DNA from: Chrysoperla carnea
Taxonomy: Eukaryota > Arthropoda > Insecta > Neuroptera > Chrysopidae
Reading direction: 5' to 3'
Assembly (NCBI RefSeq): GCF_905475395.1
Contig: NC_058338.1
Location: forward strand, 70,877,435 to 70,941,434
DNA: 64,000 nucleotides
Under the pieces are notes generated by a model. It saw nothing but the letters and a program-made list of their open reading frames with translations, was not told the origin of the DNA and ran no database searches. Position 1 is the first letter of the stretch, and every line of letters begins with the position of its first letter. The translations under genes and the position numbers were made by a program. Positions 12,751 through 35,140 of the stretch are shown here, one piece after another.

Positions 12751-13863
12751 GAAGGGTTCGTTTATTACGTTTGATTTTGAAATCAGAGAAATGATGAAAA
12801 TAACTAAAGGTATTATGGTCCTAGGAAAATATCTGGCCTACCACACTTCACGTCATCGAAAATAGAAACGCCATAAATTTAGTATATCATAAGACAAAAA
12901 ACCTCCAAGTGTCTTTTCTTCCTAGACATTTTTTGGTTCCAAATTATACCTTTAAAACTTCCCTTATTTAAGGTTATTTTTAACCATATTGATTTCATGA
13001 ATCATTTCTATATGATTTAAGGAATTTCTGTCAAATTTTACTGCTCTTCACTTGATTATAGTTAGGACTAAAACTATATGCATAAAATCATATCTTTAAA
13101 AATTATAAGTAAAAAAAAAAAAAAAAAAAAACTATCTTTAAAAATTTCACTATAACGAAACAGTCCAAAGACCAAATAATCGTTTCTAATTAATTAAAAT
13201 CTACTTTTAAATAAAATGTGATTTAGCCATACTTATACCTACACCTTTTTTAATGTTTGTAATTATATTATCCTAAAAACGAAAATAATGAAAAATCACA
13301 ATTTTTACATGAATTTCTTTCCCCCGATAATTTGAAAATTAAAAATTTATTCCACAAATCTTCTTCATCGCACAAATGTAATTTTTTATATTTAATTTTC
13401 AACACAAAAACATGTAACTTCTGTATTATAAATTGTAAAAATAGATGTAAAATAAATCGAACCGAACTATATTCAAACAGGCAGAAAAAAAACTGGATTG
13501 CCAATTGGAAGTCATGTTATAAAACATGAAAAAACATTATTTGCAAATGTTTTTTCAAATTGTTTTAAACATTTTAGAAGTTATTAAAAATGATAAGTCA
13601 AGTCTTTATGAAATTTTCTGCTTTTTCTAAATAAGTGTGTCTCAAAATCAAATCCTGCATTAAATTTTCCTTGAGTCAAAAATGAATTCCCGAAATTCGA
13701 CCAACTTTTTTGCTTAACTGACCGTGCGTAACCGATAAAAGCGCTTGAAATCAATTTATTATACTTGGTCGAAGTTTTCCGATTCCGAGGACCAAGAACT
13801 TCCATTTTCCGGAGACCGAGTCCTTCCGAAGTAATCCAAACAGTGGTTAATTAAACTACTTAA

Positions 13864-14497
13864 GACGGTTCTATACACATTTTTGATTGACGTGAAATCA
13901 TTCTTTGATTGGCTTGAAACCTCTTAAATACTTATTGGTGAAAACAAATTTTTATAAAGTTTTTCCCGATAAGAATGGTTAAAGTTACAATAGAATTTCA
14001 AGCACTGCGATTGTACGCTTTACTCTGTCGATTTGAAATTGGGATATGTTATAGGTATTCATATCTGCCCTGGTTACTTCTTCTAACTGCCCCGGTTACT
14101 TTCTTTTTTCGAAAATCCTCTTAATTTTTCCAATTTTCATTGTTTACACCCAGGTACTTTTTCTTATTCCAATATGCCTGGATGTGAACAGGGAAAATTG
14201 GGAAAATTAACAAGATTTTCTAAAAATAAAAACAACCAGGGCAAGTAGAATATGAGTTCAAATGGATAGAGTAGAGGGTATAATCGAAGTGCTTGAAATT
14301 CAATTGTTACTTTAACCATTCTTATCTTGAAAAACGCTTTTATTTATAAAAATTTGTTTTCACGAATAAATATTTAAGAGGTTTCAAGCCAATCAAAGAA
14401 TTCAATAAATATTTTAGAGGATTCTTTAAAAAATTATAAAGTTTCACGCTTTTAAAAGAATGATTTCACGCCAATAAAAAATGTGTATAGAACAGTC
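13864..14497. mobile_element. TTAA-flanked fold-back MITE
   Basis: A long inverted repeat of 634 bp has TTAA directly outside both ends (13860-13863 and 14498-14501). The ends read GACGGTTCTATACACATTTT and, reverse-complemented, GACTGTTCTATACACATTTT. Arms continue inward through blocks such as TTGATTGGCTTGAAACCTC and GAAAACAAATTTTTATAA on both sides. TTAA duplication is the target-site signature of piggyBac-type transposition. The termini do not start with CCC as classic piggyBac does, so the superfamily is a suggestion. Confidence 0.75.
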
Positions 14498-15349
14498 TTA
14501 ATATGTGAAGGTAAAAAATCATCATATTTACTAAATGATGATTTTTAATCGTAAGTATTTGGTTCAATTTTCAATACTATTTTAATAAATTTAAATTTTA
14601 ATCGTTAAAAACAAAGATCTAATTTTGAGACATCTTATATTATATCCCAGCTTCCGAATACTGCCCATAAACTTTTTAGTTTAATTTATATCAAACACAA
14701 TAAAATGACGTTCTTTTTATTAAAAGAACATTTTCTTGTATTCAATATTTTTACATCTAATTTACAAATGTCTGTAAGCTACAAATGTAAGACGTAAAAT
14801 AATCTAACCAAAAAGCAATTGTTCAAAACGAATACGCTATAAAAAAAGAATTGTTGTATTTTTTTAACATGAATTAATGATGTGTAATAGAATTTTTAAA
14901 TGGACTGAAGAAATATAAAAAAAAAGTTTAACACCAAATTTAAATATATTAGCTACAGTAAAATAATAGATTATATTCATATAAACTAAAAAATTGAGGA
15001 TCGTCTTTTAAGAAATTTTTTATTATGATAAATTTATGGAGTGTGCCCAAAAAGCTAATCTAGAAACAGACACCTTCTGGGTGCGAAAATTTCACGTCTT
15101 TATTTTACTTAAAACCTAATTTCAACGCCACATTAAAGCAATAAAAAATCAGAGAATGCAAGCAGTAAGGCTCGTGCGCTCGGGTGGGGGGGGGGTCATC
15201 AAATTCACCCCCACATTGAGAATCTCCCTATATAAATTTAAAACTACAGATAATAAATACTTATAATTACAATTAGTTGTATTTGATTTTAACTACCAAT
15301 ATAGTCCTGTAAATGCAGCCATTTTTGAAACGCATTTATGATTAGTTAG

Positions 15350-15926
15350 CTGTTCAAGTGGTTACAAGTACACGATAGAGAAGAATTTATAAAAATTTTC
15401 AAAACCGCGATCAATGAATATGAATTGGAATTGTGGAAGCCATGGCTCGCGTCAAAACAGACTCAACGCTCGAATGTACAGACTGATTCAGTTAAAGAAT
15501 ATTTTCGGATACCTACATGTTATTGACACACTTACAGATTATATTTTTAAACCATCGCAATTTTTATCAAATTTTGCTTGTCTCTTTCCCAACAAATGGC
15601 AAATTTTGATGGAGGTTCTTGCGCTCAACTTTTGGAACCATTCTCTTAAATTTTTCACGATGATTTCCGTAAAATCTAGGTCGACGAAGTTAATTTTGAG
15701 TAAAAAGCATTGTCGGATAGGGTGTCAAATATTCACAATATTTGCAATTAAGGTGCGTTTTCAAATGTCTACCAAATGCTTCGTGTTCTTGTAATTTTTT
15801 TTACTTATGGCAACAGCGACGAATGAACGCTCCTTTTCAAGTTTGCGTCGTCTCAAAACAAACATTCGATCGAAAATGTCTGAAAATCTAAAAGCTAATA
15901 AGGCTCAGCCTCGCTCAATACACTGA
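15350..15926 (+). pseudogene. Broken hAT-superfamily transposase, C-terminal part
   Basis: Three pieces in different frames together resemble the C-terminal half of a hAT transposase of the ZMYM1/TTF-zinc-finger-like kind. From 15350: an open stretch with EFIKIFKTAINEYELELWKP and then SVKEYFRIP. From about 15518, in another frame: VIDTLTDYIFKPSQFLSNF, ending ACLFPNK. From about 15807: ATATNERSFSSLRRLKTNIR followed by SKMSENL, ending at TGA 15924-15926. The last piece matches the hATC dimerisation motif (usually ERSFS.L..LKT.LRS.M). Stops and frame changes separate the pieces, so it is inactive. A GGGGG-rich tract lies just upstream near 15186. Confidence 0.7.
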
Positions 15927-16255
15927 TAAAATACTCATTATAAAAGCCGACCGTCTTTTCTGTAAATTTATCACCCTCATACATTATATATCTCTTTCGA
16001 TTCGAACTACAAATGAATGTATACATCGCATGGTAAATTAATACAATTGTCGGGCTTTTATAATGCACATTTTATCTGGAAAAAAACTATTGGCTGTTTG
16101 TTCCATCCTCTTTAATCCATATTTGTGTGTACACCATAAATTTATCATTTTATAATTAAAATTAAACTAGTTTTATCAGAATAAAAATGAATTTAATGTT
16201 TGTATCAAATATGTAATTAAAACTTATAAGTGTGAAAAACACTTTTTATTTTAGA

Positions 16256-16710
16256 CTGTCAGCTAGTGCACGAAAAAAATAAACAATTTTCTTACAGTCT
16301 GCCAACGATAAGGGGCATATTTACAGCCACAAGAATCAGAAAAAATATATTTTAAAAAAAACATGCATAACGCATTATAACAGAACAACTTTTTACTATC
16401 TGCCATAAAAGGCAAGACAGTTCAATATATCTAAAATTTATTGGTTGACTTTTTCCTCATTCACAAACTTCATAGCAACGAGAAAACCATTTGCCAATAA
16501 ATTTTTTGTGAATTTTTTTTGTCTCGCGTTTTATTCAAAAGAATATCAGACTGTAAAAAGTTGTTCTGTTGGTTTTACCAACAAATGTTACCATGCATTA
16601 ATGCGTTATGCATGTTATTTTATACATGTTTCCACTGCTTGTGACTGTAGTATGTCCCCTATCATTGGCAGACTTTAAAAACTGTTAATTTTTTTCTGTC
16701 ACTATCTGAC
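16256..16710. mobile_element. Fold-back element
   Basis: The left arm contains CAGTCTGCCAACGATA, ACATGCATAACGCATTA and CAGAACAACTTTTTAC. The right arm, reverse-complemented, contains AAGTCTGCCAATGATA, ACATGCATAACGCATTA and CAGAACAACTTTTTAC. Outer ends resemble each other (left GACTGTCAGCTAGTG, right in reverse AGTCAGATAGTGACAG). A 77-codon frame on the plus strand reads through the right arm and is not a gene. Confidence 0.7.
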
Positions 16711-16857
16711 TATCTATTTCATTTAAATGATAAAAAATAGCTAACTATAACTTTTCAAACTAAATTGATGATAATTCTTGCTTAATTATTATTGGGATAG
16801 TAATTTGGGCATTATCATTCATTCAATCCTAAAGTTTTTAGTTGCAAACTAAACCAC

Positions 16858-17067
16858 CAGAGACGGATTAAATGTTGAAATCGTCCTGGGCAAGCACCTC
16901 AATGGCACCCCTCTAGTGGCCATATTTTATAAATTTTAACGAGTAGGTACTTATATAATAGATAGGTAGCTTAATCTTTCTTCAAAAACTTCCAAGCGCG
17001 TTCTCCTTTCTATCCTCATATCCCTGGTCCGTGCTGAGTTTACCTCGCGGAAAATCCGGCCCTGGAC
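16858..17067. mobile_element. Possible hAT-type MITE
   Basis: The left end CAGAGACGGATTAA and the right end in reverse, CAGGGCCGGATTTTCC, resemble hAT-type termini (CAGGGGCGGAT...). About 210 bp with no coding content. I could not see a matching 8-bp target duplication, so this is tentative. Confidence 0.35.
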
Positions 17068-18554
17068 GTCTCAGTTTAATAGCAACGCCAACAATAAATT
17101 TTTCAAAGTTAGTTAAAAATTAGAAACTTTAAAATAATTATGTTAATGACATATTCTTCGTTAAAAACTATGATAGATAAGTGAATTAAGATTATTTTTG
17201 ACACCATATATCCCAAAGCTTTAAGAACTGGCAAGTCAACGGGCAATAGGCTTTTTTCCACTAAGACTAAATCCGATAGATAAGAGTTTCTAATGATTAA
17301 TCATGATATGTAGATAACAAAACACAAAATAATTTTTTATAAAAAATAAGGACATTATTATTTTTAGAAAATAAATTCAGTTAAATTAGGCATTCAATCA
17401 CGTGACCGCGAACACCAATAACAAAGTGTTACGCCACGCCAAGAAAAACACTATTAATTTTGCTTAGATTTTAATAGAACGAAGCAGGTTATTTTATTTA
17501 TTGTTATACACAAAAAAGATTGTTTACTTACAACTGCTTACAACTTTCATATACAAAAATGGTTGTTTGAGAATTCGTGATGTCATTCAAGACGCCATGG
17601 CACTCTACACTGTCTTTGATGTAAATTTGAAATGTTTTTTGAAAATACAAAATGCATAATGCAAATAGTGTTTTTTTTTTTTTTAGTAATATTTTTTTAA
17701 TAATATTTTTTGATATAAATCAGGTATAACGTATAAACCAATTTTTCAAATTTAGGACAAAAGCCTATTATCTTTTTTTGAAATGTTAAAGTTACCTATT
17801 CACCAATATGATTGAATTTATAAAGCAATTAAGCTAATTGAAACACCATTTTATTTGTTTTTAGTTAAATAGCTTAACAAATTGCATTCGTACTTAAGAA
17901 AAAAAAATTGAAAACGTATTCCTTTCGAAACAAATCAATTATTTCATTCAATATTAAAAGGTAATGTGTAATTTAAAAAAAAAAAACTTATGTATCAATT
18001 ATTATCATTATAAATATGATTGGCTAAAAGTAAACAAAAAATATGTAGATTTTCATAAAAAAGGGCCCATAATTAGTTGAATGCTGAACGTTTTTCACGG
18101 TTTTTCTTTTATTTGAAATTAAATATTATACATAAATTATATATGAAATATATGCGCAAATAATATTGTAATACTTATTATAATTAATTTATAGCCTAAT
18201 TTTTTACTGATAATTATTAAAAAAATTATTATATTATACACACAAACACAAACAATGAGGCCTTATAATAAAAAAAAATTATATTGTTATGTGGATACAA
18301 ATATTATGTAATGTTATGTAACATAATATTTATATATAAAAAAAAAAAAAAAAATAAATCATACAAAAAATTTAAAAAATATATATATATTGAATCTAAA
18401 ATTAAATTGAGTGTCTTTTTTTATTCTCCCTTAACTCCAAAAGATGATACTAAAAGAATATTCGTGGTGCATTTTCTCTATTAAGTTCCAGTCGAATTTT
18501 AAATGATGAAAAATTTACATTGATGTCATCTCAAACAACAAAAATAAATCTGCC

Positions 18555-19531
18555 GTCCGGTTTTTCTACAGGATATTTAGGAAAAAATAGTAGTTATTAA
18601 GAAAACATACTTAAGAAAAAACAAACCCAAAAATATTTTGATAAAAAAATAAGAACCGCAGGGCTTTAGATCTAAACAAAACAATAAAAACTGAGACTAA
18701 ATACAGAAAATATCGCGTTTTTCGCTTTTTATTTTCGCCTTGTATGACTCGCAGAAAATCCGTTCTGGTCTCAAATTTTATCTTTTTATTAAGGAATTTT
18801 CGTTGCAAAATAATATAAAGTTTCCGTTCAATTTTCGAAAATGCAAAAATGGCGATTCGGAAAAACCTTGCGCGATCGGTAAGGAAACATCTACCTACAA
18901 CGCAAGCGTGAAAACGCAAAGGAAAACTGTAATTTATAAACTATAATGTATGTTTTGCACATAATGTATGTTATATGTAGTATATGTTATTCATTATAGT
19001 TCTTAAATTATCATTTTTCTTTGCGTTTTCACGCTTTCATAATGCATCTACGAGATTAATAATTATGCAAAGATTTTGGAGCAACTCTTAACGAAGAAAA
19101 TAATTTTTTTAAATTGCCGTTGGATGTTTCGTTACCGATCGCGCAAGGCCTTTCCGAAGCAACCATATTTGCATTTTTGCAAATTATGCGTAAACATTAT
19201 ATTATTGCAACGAAATTGCTTTTACAAAAAGATGACATTAAAAGTTAAAACTTGATACCAGAACGGATTTCCTACTAGTCGTTCAAGCCAAAAAAATAAA
19301 CTGTGTTTTCTAGTAAAGTTTCAAACAAATTTGACATTAGCTAGTGGGACTTTTTCCGTTGTTTTTTTTTTTTTGCCCTTGAATCCTCTACTTTTCGTTT
19401 TTTATCAAAATCTTTTTTCCGTTTTGTTTTTTTACAAAGCCTGTTTTTCGAATTTTTTTGATTCTTTTAAAACCACTTACTAGGTTCCAATTTTTTCCAA
19501 AGTTTGTTTTCTTACCGTTTTTCTACCGGAC
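18555..19531. mobile_element. Fold-back element of about 1 kb
   Basis: The outer ends are GTCCGGT and, on the right, ACCGGAC. Strong inner arms lie at about 18746-18950 and 19005-19279; both carry AATCCGTTCTGGT, TTTTCGTTGCAA or its variant, CCTTGCGCGATCGGTAA and AAGCGTGAAAACGCAAAG. The centre is TATG-rich. Short frames on both strands come from the arms and are not genes. Confidence 0.75.
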
Positions 19532-19924
19532 AAGATAATTATTTTAAATTTTAAACTCTTTTGCTTATACTAATAGCATTTTAGAAATTAACTAATTAAA
19601 AAAATTTAATAATTTAATTTACATGTATATCGTTGATAATAAAATTAAATTAACATACCACAATAATTTTATTTTAGTATCAAATTAAATCAATTAAATT
19701 AAATTATAGTAGCCTTGTTTACTTTTTTACAAGTGATAATAGAAACACCAGCACTATGTTCATAAGTAAGATTACTATTTAGTGAAATCAATCTGAAAGG
19801 AAACCTGAATTAGAGGCTCAATAAAGAATTCAACTTTATACAACATGTATCTCATAAGTAAAAAAATTCAAAATTTAAAAAAACCAAAAAACCTTCGATA
19901 AATGCGGTTTTATCGTTATAGCTC

Positions 19925-20095
19925 TCTCCTGAGCCGATTTTGAAAATTATCGCCCCTTTTTTAGTCAGAACTCTAAACTCGTACTTGGAACATAATTAAG
20001 AACACTCTCCATTAAATTACCTTTCAAACAAACATAAAATTGGTTCTTCCGTATGGGAACTACGATGCCAAAGGACACAGGTTAAAAAACGACTC
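19925..20095 (+). repeat. Dispersed repeat family C, copy 1 (diverged)
   Basis: Contains ACTCTAAACTCGTACTTGGA, AAGAACACTCTCCATTAAAT and CTACGATGCCAAAGG. The same ordered blocks recur at 43765-43925, 46250-46450 and 46680-46961. Non-coding; SINE-like by size and spread, but the class is inferred. Confidence 0.55.
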
Positions 20096-20706
20096 AAAAA
20101 CTACCTTTAGATTTTTGTCCACAATATTTTGGATCTCAAAACAAGAGATGGAGGGTCCCTGAAAAACTCTAGTTTTGTATTAGTAAGACTTTTTAATTTT
20201 TTTTTCCGAAATATTTAAACAAGGGGTAAGTGACACTGCCCAACTGACCCATTAATATGAAATAATATAATACAGAGAAAAATCATTGAAAAAAACAATA
20301 TTTAATGTTTAAAAAAATAAATACTAAGTCAAATAAAAATTCCATTAACACAAGGTGGTAATTAATCGCCCAATCCCAAAACAGATCATTGACAGTCTAT
20401 ATTTTATAATACATCTATGATTCAAATGCAAACAACAGTCCAAAGCATACTGCATATAACTTCACTGCTAATATAAACATATTGGTACTGCAATATGACG
20501 TTTACTAATAGTCAAATACTCAAACTTCATGTCAATCCTGAATGATAAATATTCTTGTATTTATCCTGTAATTGTTTAAATTGTACAAATTTTATAATTT
20601 AGATATGTTTTTATAAAAATTAAAAACTTTTGCCCAATGTCTCATTGTTTTATGAATATTTGCAAACAATACTATAAACAAAATTGTAAATAAGTCATTT
20701 TCAGTT

Positions 20707-24052
<3,346 letters not shown>

Positions 24053-24849
24053 TATAGTATTATGCATTGTAATAACAAAAATTTGTTCCAAAAGTCATTA
24101 ATTCTAAGTTATTCGTTTTTATCAATAAAATTTTTTTGTTATTTTTTTCGATTTGTTTCTAATTTATTCAATATTCTCTACTTTGAAATCTCAGCACAAT
24201 ATAGTAAACCATGTTGGCGCCTTCACATTATACAAAATTAGTCGCAAGTTTCCCGAAATTTTCACAGTCATCATAATAGCTAAATTGTAATATAAATAAA
24301 AGCTAAGAAAATGGTGAAATATGTCCATGCCGGCCATGTCTACAAGCGCATCTTGAATAATAGCAGTACCTCACTTATGTGCTTATTTTCGGGACCAGCT
24401 CTCCACATTCTTGAAACCTATTAGAGCTAGGTTAATTCTGATTACAAATTTGAAAAGTATGATCCAAATTTAGTAGGATTACATACTTGGTTTATCAAAA
24501 TTGGTTTGGAGAAAATTTGGATGTGATAGTGCGCAAATGTAGAGTTAATTTTTGGGACTGACAGCAATAAGTTGGATTGAGATAGTAGATATTTGTTAAT
24601 TCATTTTATTACATTGGTTATAAATCATTAGTCCGAAACAGAAGTGAATCATGCGCGCTGTATTTGAAAATGTAATATTTAAATGCATTTTTATGGCACT
24701 TTTCGATTAAGTTTTTTTTATGGTTTAGTTCCACTATAGAATCTAATTGAGACACTTTTCAAAAATGGGTGTAATACCCTATTGGGTATCAAAGAATAAA
24801 AAGAAATTTATTTTATTTAAATCACAAAATTTATTAAACAATTATTCTA
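24053..24849. other. Convergent intergenic spacer
   Basis: Spacer between the RNF121 and CDKL stop codons, holding both 3' UTRs. Besides the RNF121 poly(A) signal, TTTATT motifs near 24807 and 24829 (AATAAA on the minus strand) may serve the kinase. Nothing else recognised. Confidence 0.5.
24124..24129 (+). terminator. Polyadenylation signal of RNF121
   Basis: AATAAA lies about 70 bases after the stop and is followed by a T-rich tract with TTGTT. It is the first AATAAA after the gene. Confidence 0.5.
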
Positions 24850-31501
<6,652 letters not shown>

Positions 31502-32829
31502 TTAGCCATTTCTCCATTAGACGAATGATATTACTTTCAAGAATAAAAACATTTGGCTGTTTGTTTTTTGTTGATACTCTTCTACGTTTTACGTTCTCTC
31601 AAATACAACTATATTTTATAAATATATTCAGCATGTATTCAGGCAATAAATTGCGAGTGTCCGAAAGGATTTAGACATGTTCAATTGTTTTTTTATCAGA
31701 TGACGCTTATATCATGATTTTTTTTCCACATGCAACGAGTAATATTTAACTTTTGAATGTATAAAATACAACGTTTGTATAAAGAAGAATCGATTTTGGT
31801 TGAAAATGTACTAAATTAACGTCACTATTTTTTAATCTATCCGTACATTAACGTATGTAATATTATATTCACAAATAAAGACAATTTTTAGTAGTCATGG
31901 TTACACAAGCATAACAAACGGGTAACAATCCATAAGTTTAATTATTTAAGTTTATAAATAAACCTTATATAGTACAAGAGGTAAATTCGATTAGTCTTTA
32001 AAAAGTTTTCGTAATGCGACCATTTTAATCTATTACATAACTTTCTTTCAAAGAGGACTCAAGGGTCAAAACATTTAAACGTTATGATATAGACCACGCG
32101 ACCATATTGAAATTTTTCGGATTAAATGACTGACCAGGAAACATGTTGAAAAAGATGCTCCTATAAGTAAAAGTTATTTAAGCACTATAGCGTGAGCTTT
32201 GCGAGCGATACAGGAGATTACAGGTGAAAATATGGATGTTACACCCTTTGGTAGCTCACTTCTGCACCAGCAAATTTGTACAGCATTCCTGGATACTAAC
32301 TCTGCAAGTATTTGAATCGAATAGCATAAATGCCGTGCAGAAACAAACACGGATTTGGGAAGGGTTTCGGTTACTTTTACATATAAAAGCATCTTTTTCA
32401 ACATGATTCTTGGTGGGTCATTTCACCCGAAAAATTTCAGCATGGGCTTTTGGTCTAATATGGTGACATATCATTAATCATTTCATCTAATTGAACTTTT
32501 CATCTAATTTAGACAAATATATACCCATTCTTCTCTTCTTGATAAAAAAAAATCGGTAGACTCTCTTGTAAGATTGAGTTGGTGTATCTGCTTATTTAGT
32601 TGATGGTAAGTAGAAGTTCTTTCGAAAGTATTCGCATAATCTTGGCTATTAGTATTTATCCTAAAAATAATTGGACTGTATGAATGGAGTTCTTGGGCCC
32701 ATTTTGACTATTTTATTAGCTCTTTCAATGGATACCGTTTTCTATATTTGAAGGTACTCAACTTATCTTCACTTTCCTATTTATTATGCAATTTTTTTGT
32801 TAATCGATACATTCAAAACAACCTTATAC

Positions 32830-33400
32830 AGGGTGCTTGGATCATTTTAATCTATAATGGCTAATGGCTAATTGCACCTAGTACTTTGGGTTCCTTTAAG
32901 AGGCAATTTAGATTCTAAAAGTTAAGAGATAGAATAAATAAATTTTAAATTAGAAAGTTAATGCTCATAAAAAAATTAACAACTTTTGTTTACAACATTT
33001 TTTCGAAAAACGTTACCTTTTGGAGGACATGCGACTTAAAAATATGCCATTATTGCATTTAATCGAAAGAAAATACGCCTAAAGCTTGTAGATCATGTCG
33101 ATATTTGTAGATCATGGACACAGGCGAATGTCCTCTATTGCCCTTGATAACTTTTGGCTACAGCATTTTTCCGTACGTAGCGTGTTTTCTTTCGATTAAG
33201 TGCAATATAATAACATATTTTTAGATCGTTTTTCCTCCAATAGCTGATGATTTTCGACAAAATTCTATAGATGAAATTTTTTTTTAATTTTTTATGAGGA
33301 TCACCTTTCTTATTTAAAGGGTTATTCTATCTCTTACCGTTTAGGATCTACATTAGCTATTAAAGAAACCCGAAGAACTAGGTCCAATCAGATGTCGGAA
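32830..33400 (+). repeat. Repeat carrying an inner inverted repeat (33038-33228)
   Basis: The left arm at about 33038-33080 contains TTTAATCGAAAGAAAATACGC. The right arm at about 33181-33228 is its near reverse complement (GCGTGTTTTCTTTCGATTAA). The block TTAACAACTTTTGTTT links the segment to repeat family A. Non-coding. Confidence 0.55.
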
Positions 33401-34184
33401 CATGATGTCCTCCATCAACCTCTACAACTTTTGTTGCAAAACGAGCTATGAGCCATTATAATTAAGGTTGAACTTAACGTTTTAAGTACGAGATTAAACA
33501 CCATTATTTAACAAAATAAATCGTGCATCCAAAAATAGCCTCTGTTGTTGGGTTTAAGAGTGCATACTTGATAATGACCCTGACCTCACGGTCATTTAAA
33601 AATCAACTCATGTTCATAACTGATAACAGATATGCGAACATTTTCAATTCTAGAAAGCTTGATCAATTATTCTCATAATATCTGCAAAATATTTCCCACT
33701 TCATCGACTTTATTTAGAGGAGCGAAAAATTAATATGGAATTTTCTTAAAATATTTTCCAATAAAACATTTTCCTACACGAGTATTTTCCGCAGTGCTCC
33801 ACTGCAAAGTGGCGTAACAGTTCAAACGTTGATCCAAAGTTAGTCAATTGCAGAAGTATGCATTCCAAAAAGTAACGGAATCACATAAAGGTCGCATAAT
33901 TAATAGGGGGGCTATAATAAAGAGTAGTCAAAAAATAAAAGATCCAAGGGTCGGAAAAATAATATAATTAATTACTCAAAAACTTCCTTTCAAAAGTTTA
34001 AAGTGCTTTATTCAAAAAATTTCTTTATCTGCGCATTTGCACCAACATGAATTTAGTGATTTTAGTGATATGTCGTATATCACATCTTTTTTAACCGTAA
34101 AAAGGTAACAAACTTGTAGAACAAACATTCAGATATGTGTAATATTTTCGTATTAGCTTAAATTGCGGTAGAAATGAGATGACT

Positions 34185-34220
34185 TGCCAGTAGATATATT
34201 ATAAAATATATCTACTGGCA
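34185..34220. repeat. Perfect hairpin, 16-bp arms, 4-base loop
   Basis: TGCCAGTAGATATATT is followed by ATAA and then the exact reverse complement AATATATCTACTGGCA. It lies about 60 bp from a sequence (34283-34303) shared with other sites in the window, so it may be one end of a mobile element. Confidence 0.9.
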
Positions 34221-34394
34221 GCAACTAAATATTGGAAACGCAATTAAATTATTCAGTGTATTAATTCCTGTCAAGTGCATACATTTATTTGCGCTCCCAC
34301 CATATTTATTAAACTAGTTTATTTTAGAAAGACAAAAAAAATTATAGTTTTAAAAAATTTGAATAATTTATTAATAATATTCTTTTGATTAAAA

Positions 34395-35140
34395 ACCCGT
34401 TAAGATAATTACAGCAAACAATTGACTAAATTAATTGTTAAAATACCCTGTATACACAGTATTCGTCAGTGCTTTAATTATGTTTAATAAACTAGAAAAG
34501 TTAAATAAACCAACACAATTATGGCGCAACTTTCGGCCGTCATTTGTTTTGGTTTTCGAAAACTTCGAAAATTTTTAAAGATCTTCTTCGAAAGTTTGTT
34601 TTAGGATTTTTTTTTTCAATTTTCGAGAATCTTTGATAATTCCACTGCATGAAGCTGCCTGCAAATTTTCAACTCCCTATATTTTATAGTTTTGGAGAAT
34701 ATGAACACCAAAGTTTTGTTCTAATTTGCGTCTTCAGGGGTAAATAATTATGTTTACGAAAAAAATGTTTAATACAAAAGTTGTTTATGTTTTTATAAAG
34801 AACATTTTTACATTTACACTTTTGTTCTACCTCTTACATTTTACGCGATGGGTCCTACGGTCAGATAGGTCAAGACTCATTTGACCAATGATGCTCATTT
34901 GCGAGCTGAAACTCACTTTTTACGTCCTCAATACGTCCTGATTAAAAATTTCAGCTTGATATCTCTTTTCGTTTTTGAGTTATCGTTGTGGCAGACAGGC
35001 GAACAGACAAACAGATATAGACCAATAAGTTGATTTTATGAACACCTATTCCAAAATTTTGCTCGTATCATCAATATTTCTAAGCGTGATAAACTTGACA
35101 CTAAAATTGGTACACCTTGATATATATTTCATGTATATAA
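34395..35140 (-). repeat. Dispersed repeat family A, reverse copy, long subfamily
   Basis: Read on the minus strand it has the family A blocks in order and ends in the same AACAATTAA..AGTCAATTGTTTG motif as copy 1. Its interior differs from copy 1 and instead matches the copy at 53848-54345. Two subfamilies therefore share ends but differ inside. Confidence 0.7.

Larger units (their letters stand above)
9460..20706. other. Intergenic region rich in fold-back elements
   Basis: No intact gene was recognised across about 11 kb between the unknown gene's stop and the RNF121 start. It holds two long AT microsatellites (near 10379 and 11231), the fold-back elements at 11048, 12380, 13864, 16256 and 18555, a broken hAT transposase at 15350-15926 and a possible hAT-type MITE near 16858. 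The remainder is AT-rich sequence without recognisable features. Confidence 0.6.

Noticed and set aside
34185-34220. Helitron 3' end
   Set aside because: A CTAA lies about 10 bases after the hairpin, but the rest of the terminus and the insertion context do not fit, and the stem is far longer than usual.
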